Shown here piece by piece: positions 39,070-48,030 of a stretch of DNA of 64,000 nt. Origin of the DNA: JAPPHA01 sp965242975 (lineage in GTDB: Bacteria > Pseudomonadota > Alphaproteobacteria > Rhodobacterales > Rhodobacteraceae); the NCBI GenBank assembly GCA_965242975.1, contig CBDETS010000007.1:5890001-5954000 (forward strand). Reading direction: 5' to 3'. The translations under genes and the position numbers were made by a program. Numbering within the stretch: the stretch's first letter is position 1; each line of letters begins with the position of its first letter. The notes under the pieces were generated by a model. It worked only from the letters and a program-made list of their open reading frames with translations. It was not told where the DNA came from and searched no databases.

Positions 39070-40071
39070 ATGAGCCCAAATGAGCCTGTTTCACCCGGCG
39101 GACCGGACGCGGTCCAGCATGCGGTGCGGGTCAGAAAAACCGCGGCGCGCGTTCTCCGGACGGAGGGCGAAGCCGTCCTTGAACTCGCGGACCGCGTGCC
39201 GGAGTCGCTGGCGGCAGCGGTTGAGTTGATCCTGAACCAGCCCGGGCGCGTCATTGTCAGCGGCATCGGCAAGTCAGGTCATGTTGCCCGAAAGATCGCG
39301 TCCACTCTGGCAAGCACGGGAACTCCGGCCCAGTTCGTCCATCCGGCCGAGGCGTCCCACGGCGATCTCGGGATGATCACCGGAGGTGACTCGTGCCTGA
39401 TCCTGTCGAACTCGGGAGAAACCGGAGAAATCGGGGATATCGTCAATTACAGCCGGAGGTTTTCGGTCCCGCTCGTCGCGATGACCCAGAATACGGAAAG
39501 CATGCTGGCAACGGCGGCAGACGTTGTCCTCGTGCTTCCGGAAGCCGTTGAAGCATGCGCGATCGGGTTGGCGCCTACGACGTCGACCACATGTGCGCTC
39601 GCGCTTGGTGACGCGCTTGCCGTGACCCTGATGGAACTCCGCGGATTCAGGACCGACAGATTTCAGGTACTGCACCCGGGGGGGCGGCTCGGCGCCCAAC
39701 TGCTCAGGGCCCGGGACATCATGCACCAGGGGGACGATCTCCCGGTTGTTTCGGGTTCCAGCCCAATGGGTGACGTTCTGGTCGAAATGACGGCAAAGGG
39801 CTTCGGAACCGCGCTGGTGGTCGATCGAAACAAGGCCGTCGGAGTCATTACGGACGGTGACATAAGGCGGAATCTGGAAGACTTGCTCGAGCGCACGGCC
39901 CTCGACGTCGCCACCCGAACACCCCTTTCGGTCGATGCGGATGTGCTCGTTTCCGAGGCGCTCGGGATCATGAATGAAAACGGTATTACGTCACTTTGCG
40001 TTACCGATGGAAATGGCCGGCTTGTCGGATTGGTGCACGTCCACGACTGCCTGCGCGCCGGTGTCCGGTGA
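39070..40071 (+). CDS. kdsD: Arabinose-5-phosphate isomerase KdsD (KpsF/GutQ family)
   Basis: Makes D-arabinose 5-phosphate from ribulose 5-phosphate, the first step to Kdo. It is 333 residues with an N-terminal SIS sugar-isomerase domain (VSGIGKSGHVARKIASTLAS, AEASHGDLGMI, LSNSGETGEI) and two C-terminal CBS domains (ALVVDRNKAVGVITDGDIRR; SLCVTDGNGRLVGLVHVHDC). The ATG at 39070 is chosen by homology. It is first in a kdsD-kdsB-kdsA run linked by GTGA overlaps. Confidence 0.94.
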   Translation: MSPNEPVSPGGPDAVQHAVRVRKTAARVLRTEGEAVLELADRVPESLAAAVELILNQPGRVIVSGIGKSGHVARKIASTLASTGTPAQFVHPAEASHGDLGMITGGDSCLILSNSGETGEIGDIVNYSRRFSVPLVAMTQNTESMLATAADVVLVLPEAVEACAIGLAPTTSTTCALALGDALAVTLMELRGFRTDRFQVLHPGGRLGAQLLRARDIMHQGDDLPVVSGSSPMGDVLVEMTAKGFGTALVVDRNKAVGVITDGDIRRNLEDLLERTALDVATRTPLSVDADVLVSEALGIMNENGITSLCVTDGNGRLVGLVHVHDCLRAGVR

Positions 40072-40868
40072 AGGCAGTCATCATCATTCCGGCCCGGTAT
40101 GGCTCGACGCGGTTTCCGGGAAAGGCGTTGGCCGAGATCAGGGGATTTGACGGGACCGCCAAATCGTTGATCCGGCGGAGCTGGGAGACGGCATGCGCGG
40201 TGAACTTCGTGGATTCTGTACATGTTGCGACGGATGACCAGCGCATCTGGGAGCATGCTGAGCAGTTCGGTGCGCAGGTACTGATGACATCGTCGGAGTG
40301 CCGAAACGGAACCGAGCGTTGTGCGGAGGCGCTGCGCAGCCTGGATGCCGACGTTGACATCGTGATCAACCTGCAGGGAGATGCGCCTCTGATCCCGCCT
40401 TCATTCGTCGAGCAGTTGATCTACACGCTTTCGTCCGAACAGTCGGTCGGGATTGCGACGCCGGTATTGCGGTGCGACTCCCATGCCTTGGACAAGTTCA
40501 TCAAGGACCGCCGGGAGAACAGGGTCGGAGCCACGACGGTCGTTTTCGATACCGAGTGGCGTGCGCTTTACTTTTCAAAGGAAATCATTCCCTATTGCCT
40601 GCACGACCATGCGGCGGAAATGGCTGACGACGTTTTCCATCACATCGGGGTCTACGCCTATCGGCGGGCGTCCCTGGAGGCCTACGCGCGCTGGCCCGAG
40701 GGCAGACTCGAAGCCAGGGAGGGATTGGAGCAGTTGAGGTATCTGGAAAACGGAGAACCGATCCTTTGCGTTGAGGTCGATGCGCGCGGTCGGGAGATTC
40801 AGGAACTGAACAATCCGGTCGATGTCGGTCGCATTGAGGCGATTCTCAATGCGGAAAGGCGCAGGTGA
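40068..40868 (+). CDS. kdsB: CMP-Kdo synthetase (3-deoxy-manno-octulosonate cytidylyltransferase)
   Basis: Activates Kdo with CTP for lipopolysaccharide inner core assembly. It is about 266 residues. The N-terminal nucleotide-binding motif is IIIPARYGSTRFPGKAL, followed by VATDDQRIWEHAEQFG, NLQGDAPLIPPSFV and HIGVYAYRRASLEAYA. The GTG at 40068 overlaps the kdsD stop as GTGA and puts the protein start exactly at the conserved motif. Confidence 0.95.
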   Translation: MKAVIIIPARYGSTRFPGKALAEIRGFDGTAKSLIRRSWETACAVNFVDSVHVATDDQRIWEHAEQFGAQVLMTSSECRNGTERCAEALRSLDADVDIVINLQGDAPLIPPSFVEQLIYTLSSEQSVGIATPVLRCDSHALDKFIKDRRENRVGATTVVFDTEWRALYFSKEIIPYCLHDHAAEMADDVFHHIGVYAYRRASLEAYARWPEGRLEAREGLEQLRYLENGEPILCVEVDARGREIQELNNPVDVGRIEAILNAERRR

Positions 40869-41710
40869 CCAGCTTGTCTGACGGGTCGACCAACCGGTCC
40901 GTTACAGTCAACGATGTCGTATTCGACAACGGGGGTACGCTGTCCCTGATTGCCGGGCCATGCCAACTGGAATCGCTTGACCACTCGCGAATGATGGCTG
41001 ACCGTCTGATGGACGCCTGTTCGGGTACAGGGGTCGGGTTCGTGTTCAAGGCCAGTTTCGACAAGGCCAACCGGAGCAGTATTTCGGGAACGCGGGGGCC
41101 CGGTATGGCGGCCGGGCTGGAAATCCTGGCTCGGATCCGGGAGGAATTCGGGTGTCCGGTGCTGACTGATGTCCACGATGCGTCACAGTGTGCCGCCGCG
41201 GCTAAAGCGGTTGATGTCCTGCAGATCCCGGCCTTCCTGTGCAGGCAAACCGATCTCTTGCTGGCTGCCGGGCGTACGGGAAAGGCGATCAACGTCAAGA
41301 AGGGCCAGTTCCTGGCCCCCTGGGACATGGGCAATGTCGTCGACAAGCTGACGAGCACTGGAAACGAGCGCATTCTGCTGTGCGAGCGGGGAGCGAGCTT
41401 CGGCTACAACATGCTCGTGTCGGACATGCGGTCATTGCCGATCCTGCAAAGAACCGGGTTCCCGGTCGTGTTTGACGCAACTCATTCGGTTCAGCTTCCC
41501 GGCGGATTGGGAAGTTCCTCGGGCGGTCAACGCGAGTTTGTCGCGCCGCTTGCCCGGGCCGCGGTCGCGACCGGCTGCGCTGCCCTGTTCATCGAATGCC
41601 ACCAGGCCCCCGATACGGCACCTTCCGATGGCCCCAACATGATTCCGCTCTCGGAACTCCCGGGACTACTTTGGGACCTGGCCAGGATCGACGAAATCGT
41701 GAAGTCTTGA
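40865..41710 (+). CDS. kdsA: 3-deoxy-8-phosphooctulonate synthase (Kdo-8-phosphate synthase)
   Basis: Condenses phosphoenolpyruvate with arabinose 5-phosphate. It is 281 residues of a TIM-barrel family: LIAGPCQLESLDHS, FKASFDKANRSS, DVHDASQCAAAA, AINVKKGQFLAPWDM, FDATHSVQLPGG. The GTG at 40865 overlaps the kdsB stop (GTGA). Together the three genes cover ribulose 5-phosphate to CMP-Kdo, apart from the Kdo-8-P phosphatase KdsC, which is not in the window. Confidence 0.96.
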   Translation: MTSLSDGSTNRSVTVNDVVFDNGGTLSLIAGPCQLESLDHSRMMADRLMDACSGTGVGFVFKASFDKANRSSISGTRGPGMAAGLEILARIREEFGCPVLTDVHDASQCAAAAKAVDVLQIPAFLCRQTDLLLAAGRTGKAINVKKGQFLAPWDMGNVVDKLTSTGNERILLCERGASFGYNMLVSDMRSLPILQRTGFPVVFDATHSVQLPGGLGSSSGGQREFVAPLARAAVATGCAALFIECHQAPDTAPSDGPNMIPLSELPGLLWDLARIDEIVKS

Positions 41711-42508
41711 GTTAACGACCGAGGCGGGACTGTGGCGCGGTTCCCGGCCGTGCAGCGACCGGATGCATTCCGAATCGGAGTGTGTTGGCGGACGCTCGGT
41801 GTTTGACGAATTCGCGGTTTCCTGACTTCATTTGCAGCTACACGGCCGCAGCCGGTAAAGTCGAACCAGCAAGCTCCCCTTGGAGCGCCTACCGGGGTTA
41901 CCTTTCACAAGTGAGTGCCCCGTGATGGGATTCGATCCAAGAGGCTGGTGAGGAAGGAGTCGCGGGACTTGGGATTCTCTACTGTCTGCGGCAACTCCAC
42001 CGGCGAGCGGCCCTGATGCCGACGGCGCCCCCGGCAACTTTCCGGGCCATCCGTTGGTGATTCCTCGCGTCCGGCCGCATGTGACCTTCGGTTTTGCCGG
42101 TCAGTGCTTTTTGGGAACGGCTGTAGACGGCCTCCGTGGAAATCCGGCTCCTTTCACGCGCAATTGCCGTTCGTTCGAACCGTCCCCACCTCGTGATGTC
42201 CCGCCACCGTCGTCTTTCCGTTTCCTGCCGGAATCCTCGAAGTGCCCGGACGGCGGGTCCCGGGGCATGCTGCGGCCCTGCCTTCCTCCGCAATCTTCCC
42301 GGACCTGGGCATCTTGGTGGCTGCGCCCCTTTTTCCCAGTTGAAGGATCAGGTCGTTCCCGCCGCATTGGGCCGGTTGCCGCACCATGTTCCGCAACCGG
42401 GGACATCGGGCATGTTCGACGTCCAGCGGCGGAAACCAAGTTGCCGGCCCCGCGAATGAAAGGAGCGGTCGAAACCGCCCCTTTCCCGAGTTTCGTTGAC
42501 CGTCCGGT
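41711..42508. other. 800-base region between kdsA and the porin gene
   Basis: Several overlapping frames on both strands have arginine- and proline-rich translations without recognisable features. I do not call a gene. On the minus strand 41830-41920 contains GGTTCGAC-like and stem-like pieces suggestive of a tRNA arm, but no cloverleaf could be completed. Confidence 0.35.
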
Positions 42509-43615
42509 TCAGAACGAGAAGGACAGGCCCATGCTGGCCACGTTCTTGTCGCCGCTGAGATCCTCTCTTCGACTACTGGCCACCACCTGACCGATTTCAA
42601 CTATGCCAAGTTTGCCGACCACCCTTTGCGGGATCTTCCCGAAACCGGCAACCAGCTTGGCTCCGCCGCCGAGATCGTGGCTGAAACCAACGCCCGTGCC
42701 CTTGAATTTGGCACTGGTGAAATAGCGGACAAATAAGAGAATATCCGGCTGGATGTTGGTCAGCTCGGTCTCGGCGTAGACCATCGTCAGCGTCGATGCC
42801 CCCATCGTGTACGAAAGGTCGAAGCCGTGTCCGGAGTAGTGCGCTTCAAACGTGCCGTCTGTGCGGCCGTCTGCGCCACCCACCACGCGATTGGAACCCA
42901 GGTGCATGTAGGGTTGGTCCCGTTCTGCGTAGAAGGCGTTGGCAGAGACCGGACCGGTGCTGAAGCCGAGGCCGGCACTGGTCGTCTTCTTGCTGTCGTA
43001 ACCGAGACCGACGGTCACACCGGACGCGCTGAGGCTCATGCCAACCGCATAGGAGTTCTTCTTAACCTCAAGACTCCCTCCCTCAACAATCTGATTGACG
43101 CCGCCTACTATCATGAAGGGATTCGGCTTCCCTGGCGTACCCGGTCCTGTCGCGGCCGAAATCGCGAAGGCGAAGTTGCCGACGCTCAGGTCATAACGGG
43201 CCTGGGTGGCGGTATTGCCCCGGATGTCCTCGACAACGTCGTCAACGCCCAGGCCGTTCAGGCCGACATCGGCGATCCCGCCGGCAAGAGCGTCGGCCGC
43301 ATCGTCGTGACCGTAGGTGACCGTGCCGAAGGCACCGCTGACATAGGCCGTTCCCGTGTTCACACCGTCGATGGTGTCGAACCCGACCTTCCCGCCGAAG
43401 CTCAGGCCGCCGTCGGTGGTGCCGGAGCCGATGAAATCGACGCCAATCTCACGCGTGAGCATCCGCTTTGACTTGGTGACACGACGTCCGTTTTCGTCCG
43501 TGGGCGGGGAGTTGTACTCGATACCGAGCTTGGCATCGCCGGAGACGGTGATCTCTGCGAAGGCCGCCCCGCCGACAAGGGCAAAGGCGATTGTTGCTGC
43601 GAGCAGCGTTTTCAT
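42509..43615 (-). CDS. Outer-membrane porin
   Basis: A 368-residue gated beta-barrel of the alphaproteobacterial (Rhodobacter-type) porin family. A clear signal peptide MKTLLAATIAFALVGGAAFA is followed by mature EITVSGDAKLGIEY. The body alternates short amphipathic strands with acidic loops, and the last residues NVASMGLSFSF end in the aromatic residue required for BAM recognition. The ATG at 43615 is set by the signal peptide; longer in-frame starts up to 43771 are rejected. Confidence 0.92.
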   Translation of the reverse strand: MKTLLAATIAFALVGGAAFAEITVSGDAKLGIEYNSPPTDENGRRVTKSKRMLTREIGVDFIGSGTTDGGLSFGGKVGFDTIDGVNTGTAYVSGAFGTVTYGHDDAADALAGGIADVGLNGLGVDDVVEDIRGNTATQARYDLSVGNFAFAISAATGPGTPGKPNPFMIVGGVNQIVEGGSLEVKKNSYAVGMSLSASGVTVGLGYDSKKTTSAGLGFSTGPVSANAFYAERDQPYMHLGSNRVVGGADGRTDGTFEAHYSGHGFDLSYTMGASTLTMVYAETELTNIQPDILLFVRYFTSAKFKGTGVGFSHDLGGGAKLVAGFGKIPQRVVGKLGIVEIGQVVASSRREDLSGDKNVASMGLSFSF

Positions 43616-44010
43616 TTGCTCAACTCCCAGACTTGTGTCGTTCAACCCACCGGGAGGCAACCCCGCCCCCGGCTTCCCCAAGCTCTGGAGACATGTCCAA
43701 CCATTCCCCAACGGTCGAACATCTGTGTTCGATTTCAACAAATGGTCGATGCGAGTTGAGGGAAGTTTCATGGCAATTCCTTACGCCCCGGAAATGATCA
43801 ATGTCGAAAATGAAAGAAGAGGATCCAACCTGACCTTGCAATCAAGAAAAACTTCGAACCAGAAACAAATCATGAAACGTAACTGCTCACCCGGACACTG
43901 AATGCCGTGGTTGCGGCCGTTGACGGCGTTTCCTTTCAGAGCGATGGCGACGGCGACGAGCGGGTTACAGCCAAGCGCCGCCATGGTCTGGAGGTAGCTC
44001 GATATCCGGC
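43616..44010. other. Porin upstream region
   Basis: About 395 bases in front of the porin gene (read leftward). It should hold its promoter. No other gene is supported. The region marks the left edge of the accessory segment. Confidence 0.4.
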
Positions 44011-44417
44011 AGTAGGCGCCGACCGTCGCGCGGCTGTCGGAAGCGCTTGTCAGGAATGGACGGTTCGCGACCGGTGACCGGATTCTGGATATCGTGATGG
44101 CGCTTGAGCGGATGTATGTGCTGGATGACGGAAACATCGGACGAAAGCTGTGCAACTGCACGGCGCGGCTGTTGAAAACGGATTCCGCGAGCGAACAGAG
44201 AATCAGGGACGACGTGAAGGAACTCGACGACGTGCGGTCGGACATCATTCACAACCGGTTGCACAGGCTGGCGCCGGAAAGAGTTCACGCGGCATTCGTC
44301 ACAGGCTTCGATATCGCGCGGAGGTCCCTGTTCAAGATGCTGCGCGAGGAGCGGCCCGAGGCTTGGAACGTGTCAGGGAGCGCCGGTGACGGAGGGAGCG
44401 AGGAGGAGCTTCGTTGA
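44011..44417 (+). pseudogene. 3' fragment of a HEPN-like (ApeA-type) protein gene
   Basis: After an in-frame TAG near 44011 the frame reads RLSEALVRNGRFATGDRILD, then MALERMYVLDDGNIGRKL, VRSDIIHNRLHRLAP and FDIARRSLFKMLREE. The RxxxxH-type block around VRSDIIHNR and the helical pattern match the C-terminal HEPN-like domain of abortive-infection-type proteins. The N-terminal part is missing upstream, so this is a remnant. A short protein from the ATG at 44094 cannot be excluded. Confidence 0.45.
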
Positions 44418-44507
44418 AACCGGACCTGCCCCTTACGTTCCTGGAGCTGGGCGATGCGACGTCGCACAATCTCGGGTTCACACACCGTAACAACGTCTGG
44501 GTGAGCT

Positions 44508-44825
44508 CCTGAGTAAAATGAATTGTATTGCAATGTCTGCGGCGTATTCCCCTTTCCGTCACCCTCGCTGCGCTCCGATCGAGGCGGAACCACGGCCAAC
44601 GCCAAATCTCCTGAACGAGGTCACGGTCAAAGCCGCGCCATCAATGACACAGGCCGCTTGTGGTTCGGACCACTCTCTTGAACGGGTGCCAAGGCACGCC
44701 AAAGGCTATCCGGCCTCCGCGGCCCCGATCACAAGGCAGGACCAGCATAGCATCCTCTCTGCCGAGGCAAAGTCCCCTTTTTTTACTTTCGCGACAGGGC
44801 CGACGCTGCGCGGGGGTGGTCGCTC
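44508..44825 (-). mobile_element. Internally deleted relic of the IS110-family element (relic A)
   Basis: Its left edge (CTCCTGAGTAAAAT at about 44508) matches the right-end sequence of the intact copies, and from about 44585 to 44825 it resembles their non-coding 5' segment (GAACGAGGTCACGG, GGTTCGG, ACTTTCGCGACAGGGCCG, GCGCGGGGGTGGT). The transposase gene is deleted. It joins intact copy 1 directly, in the same orientation. Confidence 0.65.
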
Positions 44826-44840
44826 TTGAGTAAAATCCCT

Positions 44841-46274
44841 CTACGCCATTGATTCTGCGGGATTCGCCACACCTGCATCTTCGACGACCTTGACCAGTTG
44901 GTAGCCGAGCTGCCTGGCGCGTCGGCCGAGGTTGGAGACGGTCCGGTTGACGCGGCGCTGCTCATAGGTCTCGATCCCGCGCTCCACATATTCCTCACCG
45001 CGGGTGACCAGCGTGTAGATCAGGCAGGCAAGCTCCCGCGCGGTTGCGGTGATCGCGACGGGTGCGTCCTTTCGAGCGAGGCGCCCACGGTGCCTGGCAC
45101 CGATGAATGTCTGGCTCCTGCGGGCCGTCATGGCCGCCATGCGCAGGGATTGCGCAACCTTGTTGACCACCTTCGGCGCGCGTCCCGGCAGGGCCTTGCC
45201 ACCACTGATGCGGGTTCCCGGCGCCAATCCCAGCCACGAACAGAAGTGCTGTGCGGACGGGAAGGCGGAGAAGTCCGGACCGATCTCCGAGGCAATCGTG
45301 AGCGCGGTGTTCACGCCGATGGTCGGGATCGCAGTGAGGTCGACGCCCATCATCCCGTGCAATGCCGCGGCCGTCGCCCTTTCCCGGGCAGTCCGGCTGG
45401 CATGCTTGCCCAAGCGGGGCTTCGATGTGCTGCGCCCGGAACGCGAAGCATCCGGGGACCCGGGCGGCAGATCGTCGTCCGAACCACCTTCCGGAGGTGT
45501 CAGGCTGTCGATCTGTGCCGCGATCTGTTTCTCGCACGTCTCAATCTGTTCAGTGAGGAAGTCGAAGCGTTGCATCGCCTGCGTCAGCGCGAACAGGTGC
45601 TCCGCGCGCCAGGTGCCCTGAAGCGCCGCCACGATCCTGTCGACGCCGGCCCTGATCCGCCCGTCGCGAAGTTCCGCAAGGCGGTGCGGATCACGCTCGC
45701 CGTCGATGATCGCCCGCAGGATCCTCAGTCCCGTCACCCCGGTGATGTCGGCGATCACCGAGTCGAGCCGCACGTTCATTTCGGTCAGAGCCTTCTGCAT
45801 ATGGAGCACACAGCGCGCGCGGTCCTCGATCAGCCGCTTCGTCTGACGCACGTACGAGCGCAGCGGGCAGACCGCATCGCCGGGACGAAAAGCGCCGCGC
45901 AGAAGCCCGTACGACAGAAGCTGACGGATCCACTGGCAATCGAGCACATCGCTCTTGCGCCCGGCGATCTGCTTCGTCATCCGCGGCGGCACCAGCATCA
46001 CCTCGAAACCAGCACGATCCAGAACCTCGTAGACCGGAATCCAGTACACCGAGGTCGATTCCATCGCCACCGTCTCAACCCCGCAGGACGACAGCCACGA
46101 CGCCATCTCCTCGAGGTCCCGCGTGAAGGCATCGAACGACCGGACCGGGTCGGCACACCGGTCCGGATCGACCGCGACGTAGTGAACGTCCTTGCCGATG
46201 TCGATCCCGGCACAGTCCCGGTTCACCACCTCCAGGCTCTCGGTCTTTCGTCTTCGCTTGCGTGGCATGGACAT
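44841..46274 (-). CDS. IS110-family transposase (DEDD recombinase), copy 1
   Basis: A 477-residue recombinase. The RuvC-like DEDD residues are visible: Asp25 (AGIDIGKDV), Glu72 (AMESTSVYW), Asp109 and Asp112 (GRKSDVLDC). A coiled-coil region follows (residues about 200-255), then a low-complexity insert rich in Ser, Asp and Pro (about 258-290). The C-terminal Transposase_20 domain has IPTIGVNTALTIASEIG and FCSWLGLAPGTRISGGK, holding the candidate serine nucleophile. All key residues are present, so it is probably active. Its ribosome binding site is buried in a hairpin. Confidence 0.95.
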   Translation of the reverse strand: MSMPRKRRRKTESLEVVNRDCAGIDIGKDVHYVAVDPDRCADPVRSFDAFTRDLEEMASWLSSCGVETVAMESTSVYWIPVYEVLDRAGFEVMLVPPRMTKQIAGRKSDVLDCQWIRQLLSYGLLRGAFRPGDAVCPLRSYVRQTKRLIEDRARCVLHMQKALTEMNVRLDSVIADITGVTGLRILRAIIDGERDPHRLAELRDGRIRAGVDRIVAALQGTWRAEHLFALTQAMQRFDFLTEQIETCEKQIAAQIDSLTPPEGGSDDDLPPGSPDASRSGRSTSKPRLGKHASRTARERATAAALHGMMGVDLTAIPTIGVNTALTIASEIGPDFSAFPSAQHFCSWLGLAPGTRISGGKALPGRAPKVVNKVAQSLRMAAMTARRSQTFIGARHRGRLARKDAPVAITATARELACLIYTLVTRGEEYVERGIETYEQRRVNRTVSNLGRRARQLGYQLVKVVEDAGVANPAESMA

Positions 46275-46314
46275 TCCTCCCCTGACCGTCTGTTTTCACT
46301 CAGGTCAGGGAGGA
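46275..46314 (-). promoter_or_regulatory. Hairpin covering the transposase ribosome binding site, copy 1
   Basis: On the plus strand TCCTCCCCTGACC (46275-46287) is complementary, with one bulged base, to GGTCAGGGAGGA (46303-46314), with a 15-base loop. In the transposase mRNA this stem contains the purine-rich Shine-Dalgarno sequence immediately before the ATG at 46274, so it should limit translation. Confidence 0.6.
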
Positions 46315-46541
46315 ACCACAGCGAAACTTCAATCTCTTGAACGAGGTCACGGCAGAACCGTGCCATCAGTGACAGACGCCGATCATGGTTCGGGCCAAGC
46401 TCTTGTACGGGTGACAGAGCACGCCATTGCTCATCGGACCTCGACTGCCCCGACCTGCAGACAGATCACACCTTCGGTACCGTCGCCGCAAGCACCATTT
46501 ACTTTCGCGACAGGGCCGGCGCCGCGCGGGGGTGGTGGCTC
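46315..46541 (-). ncRNA. Candidate IS110 bridge RNA region, copy 1
   Basis: The only long non-coding part of the element lies 5' of the recombinase gene. In IS110-group elements such as IS621 this end encodes the bridge RNA that pairs with target and donor DNA. Local complementarity is visible (for example CACGGCAGAACCGTG around 46345). Exact RNA ends and loops are not determined. Confidence 0.4.
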
Positions 46542-46556
46542 TTGAGTAAAATCCCT

Positions 46557-47990
46557 CTACGCCATTGATTCTGCGGGATTCGCCACACCTGCATCTTCGA
46601 CGACCTTGACCAGTTGGTAGCCGAGCTGCCTGGCGCGTCGGCCGAGGTTGGAGACGGTCCGGTTGACGCGGCGCTGCTCATAGGTCTCGATCCCGCGCTC
46701 CACATATTCCTCACCGCGGGTGACCAGCGTGTAGATCAGGCAGGCAAGCTCCCGCGCGGTTGCGGTGATCGCGACGGGTGCGTCCTTTCGAGCGAGGCGC
46801 CCACGGTGCCTGGCACCGATGAATGTCTGGCTCCTGCGGGCCGTCATGGCCGCCATGCGCAGGGATTGCGCAACCTTGTTGACCACCTTCGGCGCGCGTC
46901 CCGGCAGGGCCTTGCCACCACTGATGCGGGTTCCCGGCGCCAATCCCAGCCACGAACAGAAGTGCTGTGCGGACGGGAAGGCGGAGAAGTCCGGACCGAT
47001 CTCCGAGGCAATCGTGAGCGCGGTGTTCACGCCGATGGTCGGGATCGCAGTGAGGTCGACGCCCATCATCCCGTGCAATGCCGCGGCCGTCGCCCTTTCC
47101 CGGGCAGTCCGGCTGGCATGCTTGCCCAAGCGGGGCTTCGATGTGCTGCGCCCGGAACGCGAAGCATCCGGGGACCCGGGCGGCAGATCGTCGTCCGAAC
47201 CACCTTCCGGAGGTGTCAGGCTGTCGATCTGTGCCGCGATCTGTTTCTCGCACGTCTCAATCTGTTCAGTGAGGAAGTCGAAGCGTTGCATCGCCTGCGT
47301 CAGCGCGAACAGGTGCTCCGCGCGCCAGGTGCCCTGAAGCGCCGCCACGATCCTGTCGACGCCGGCCCTGATCCGCCCGTCGCGAAGTTCCGCAAGGCGG
47401 TGCGGATCACGCTCGCCGTCGATGATCGCCCGCAGGATCCTCAGTCCCGTCACCCCGGTGATGTCGGCGATCACCGAGTCGAGCCGCACGTTCATTTCGG
47501 TCAGAGCCTTCTGCATATGGAGCACACAGCGCGCGCGGTCCTCGATCAGCCGCTTCGTCTGACGCACGTACGAGCGCAGCGGGCAGACCGCATCGCCGGG
47601 ACGAAAAGCGCCGCGCAGAAGCCCGTACGACAGAAGCTGACGGATCCACTGGCAATCGAGCACATCGCTCTTGCGCCCGGCGATCTGCTTCGTCATCCGC
47701 GGCGGCACCAGCATCACCTCGAAACCAGCACGATCCAGAACCTCGTAGACCGGAATCCAGTACACCGAGGTCGATTCCATCGCCACCGTCTCAACCCCGC
47801 AGGACGACAGCCACGACGCCATCTCCTCGAGGTCCCGCGTGAAGGCATCGAACGACCGGACCGGGTCGGCACACCGGTCCGGATCGACCGCGACGTAGTG
47901 AACGTCCTTGCCGATGTCGATCCCGGCACAGTCCCGGTTCACCACCTCCAGGCTCTCGGTCTTTCGTCTTCGCTTGCGTGGCATGGACAT
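46557..47990 (-). CDS. IS110-family transposase (DEDD recombinase), copy 2
   Basis: The protein is identical over 477 residues to the product of 44841-46274, with the same DEDD residues (Asp25, Glu72, Asp109, Asp112) and RISGGK block. Identity at DNA level implies a very recent duplication or tandem insertion. The long antisense frame across both copies is a shadow. Confidence 0.95.
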   Translation of the reverse strand: MSMPRKRRRKTESLEVVNRDCAGIDIGKDVHYVAVDPDRCADPVRSFDAFTRDLEEMASWLSSCGVETVAMESTSVYWIPVYEVLDRAGFEVMLVPPRMTKQIAGRKSDVLDCQWIRQLLSYGLLRGAFRPGDAVCPLRSYVRQTKRLIEDRARCVLHMQKALTEMNVRLDSVIADITGVTGLRILRAIIDGERDPHRLAELRDGRIRAGVDRIVAALQGTWRAEHLFALTQAMQRFDFLTEQIETCEKQIAAQIDSLTPPEGGSDDDLPPGSPDASRSGRSTSKPRLGKHASRTARERATAAALHGMMGVDLTAIPTIGVNTALTIASEIGPDFSAFPSAQHFCSWLGLAPGTRISGGKALPGRAPKVVNKVAQSLRMAAMTARRSQTFIGARHRGRLARKDAPVAITATARELACLIYTLVTRGEEYVERGIETYEQRRVNRTVSNLGRRARQLGYQLVKVVEDAGVANPAESMA

Positions 47991-48030
47991 TCCTCCCCTG
48001 ACCGTCTGTTTTCACTCAGGTCAGGGAGGA
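47991..48030 (-). promoter_or_regulatory. Hairpin covering the transposase ribosome binding site, copy 2
   Basis: Same sequence and geometry as the copy 1 hairpin, with stem arms at 47991-48003 and 48019-48030. The Shine-Dalgarno sequence of the second transposase is within the stem. Confidence 0.6.

Larger units (their letters stand above)
44826..46541 (-). mobile_element. IS110-family insertion sequence, intact copy 1
   Basis: A 1716-bp unit repeated exactly at 46542-48257. The right end is only about 15 bases past the transposase stop (TTGAGTAAAATCCC on the plus strand), whereas the other end has about 267 non-coding bases. No terminal inverted repeats or target duplications are visible, as expected for IS110 elements. 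Boundaries are inferred from the repeat period; the true ends could shift by a few bases. Confidence 0.85.

Noticed and set aside
41828..41925. tRNA-like pieces on the minus strand (GGTTCGAC and short stems)
   Set aside because: No acceptor stem or anticodon arm could be paired to complete a cloverleaf.
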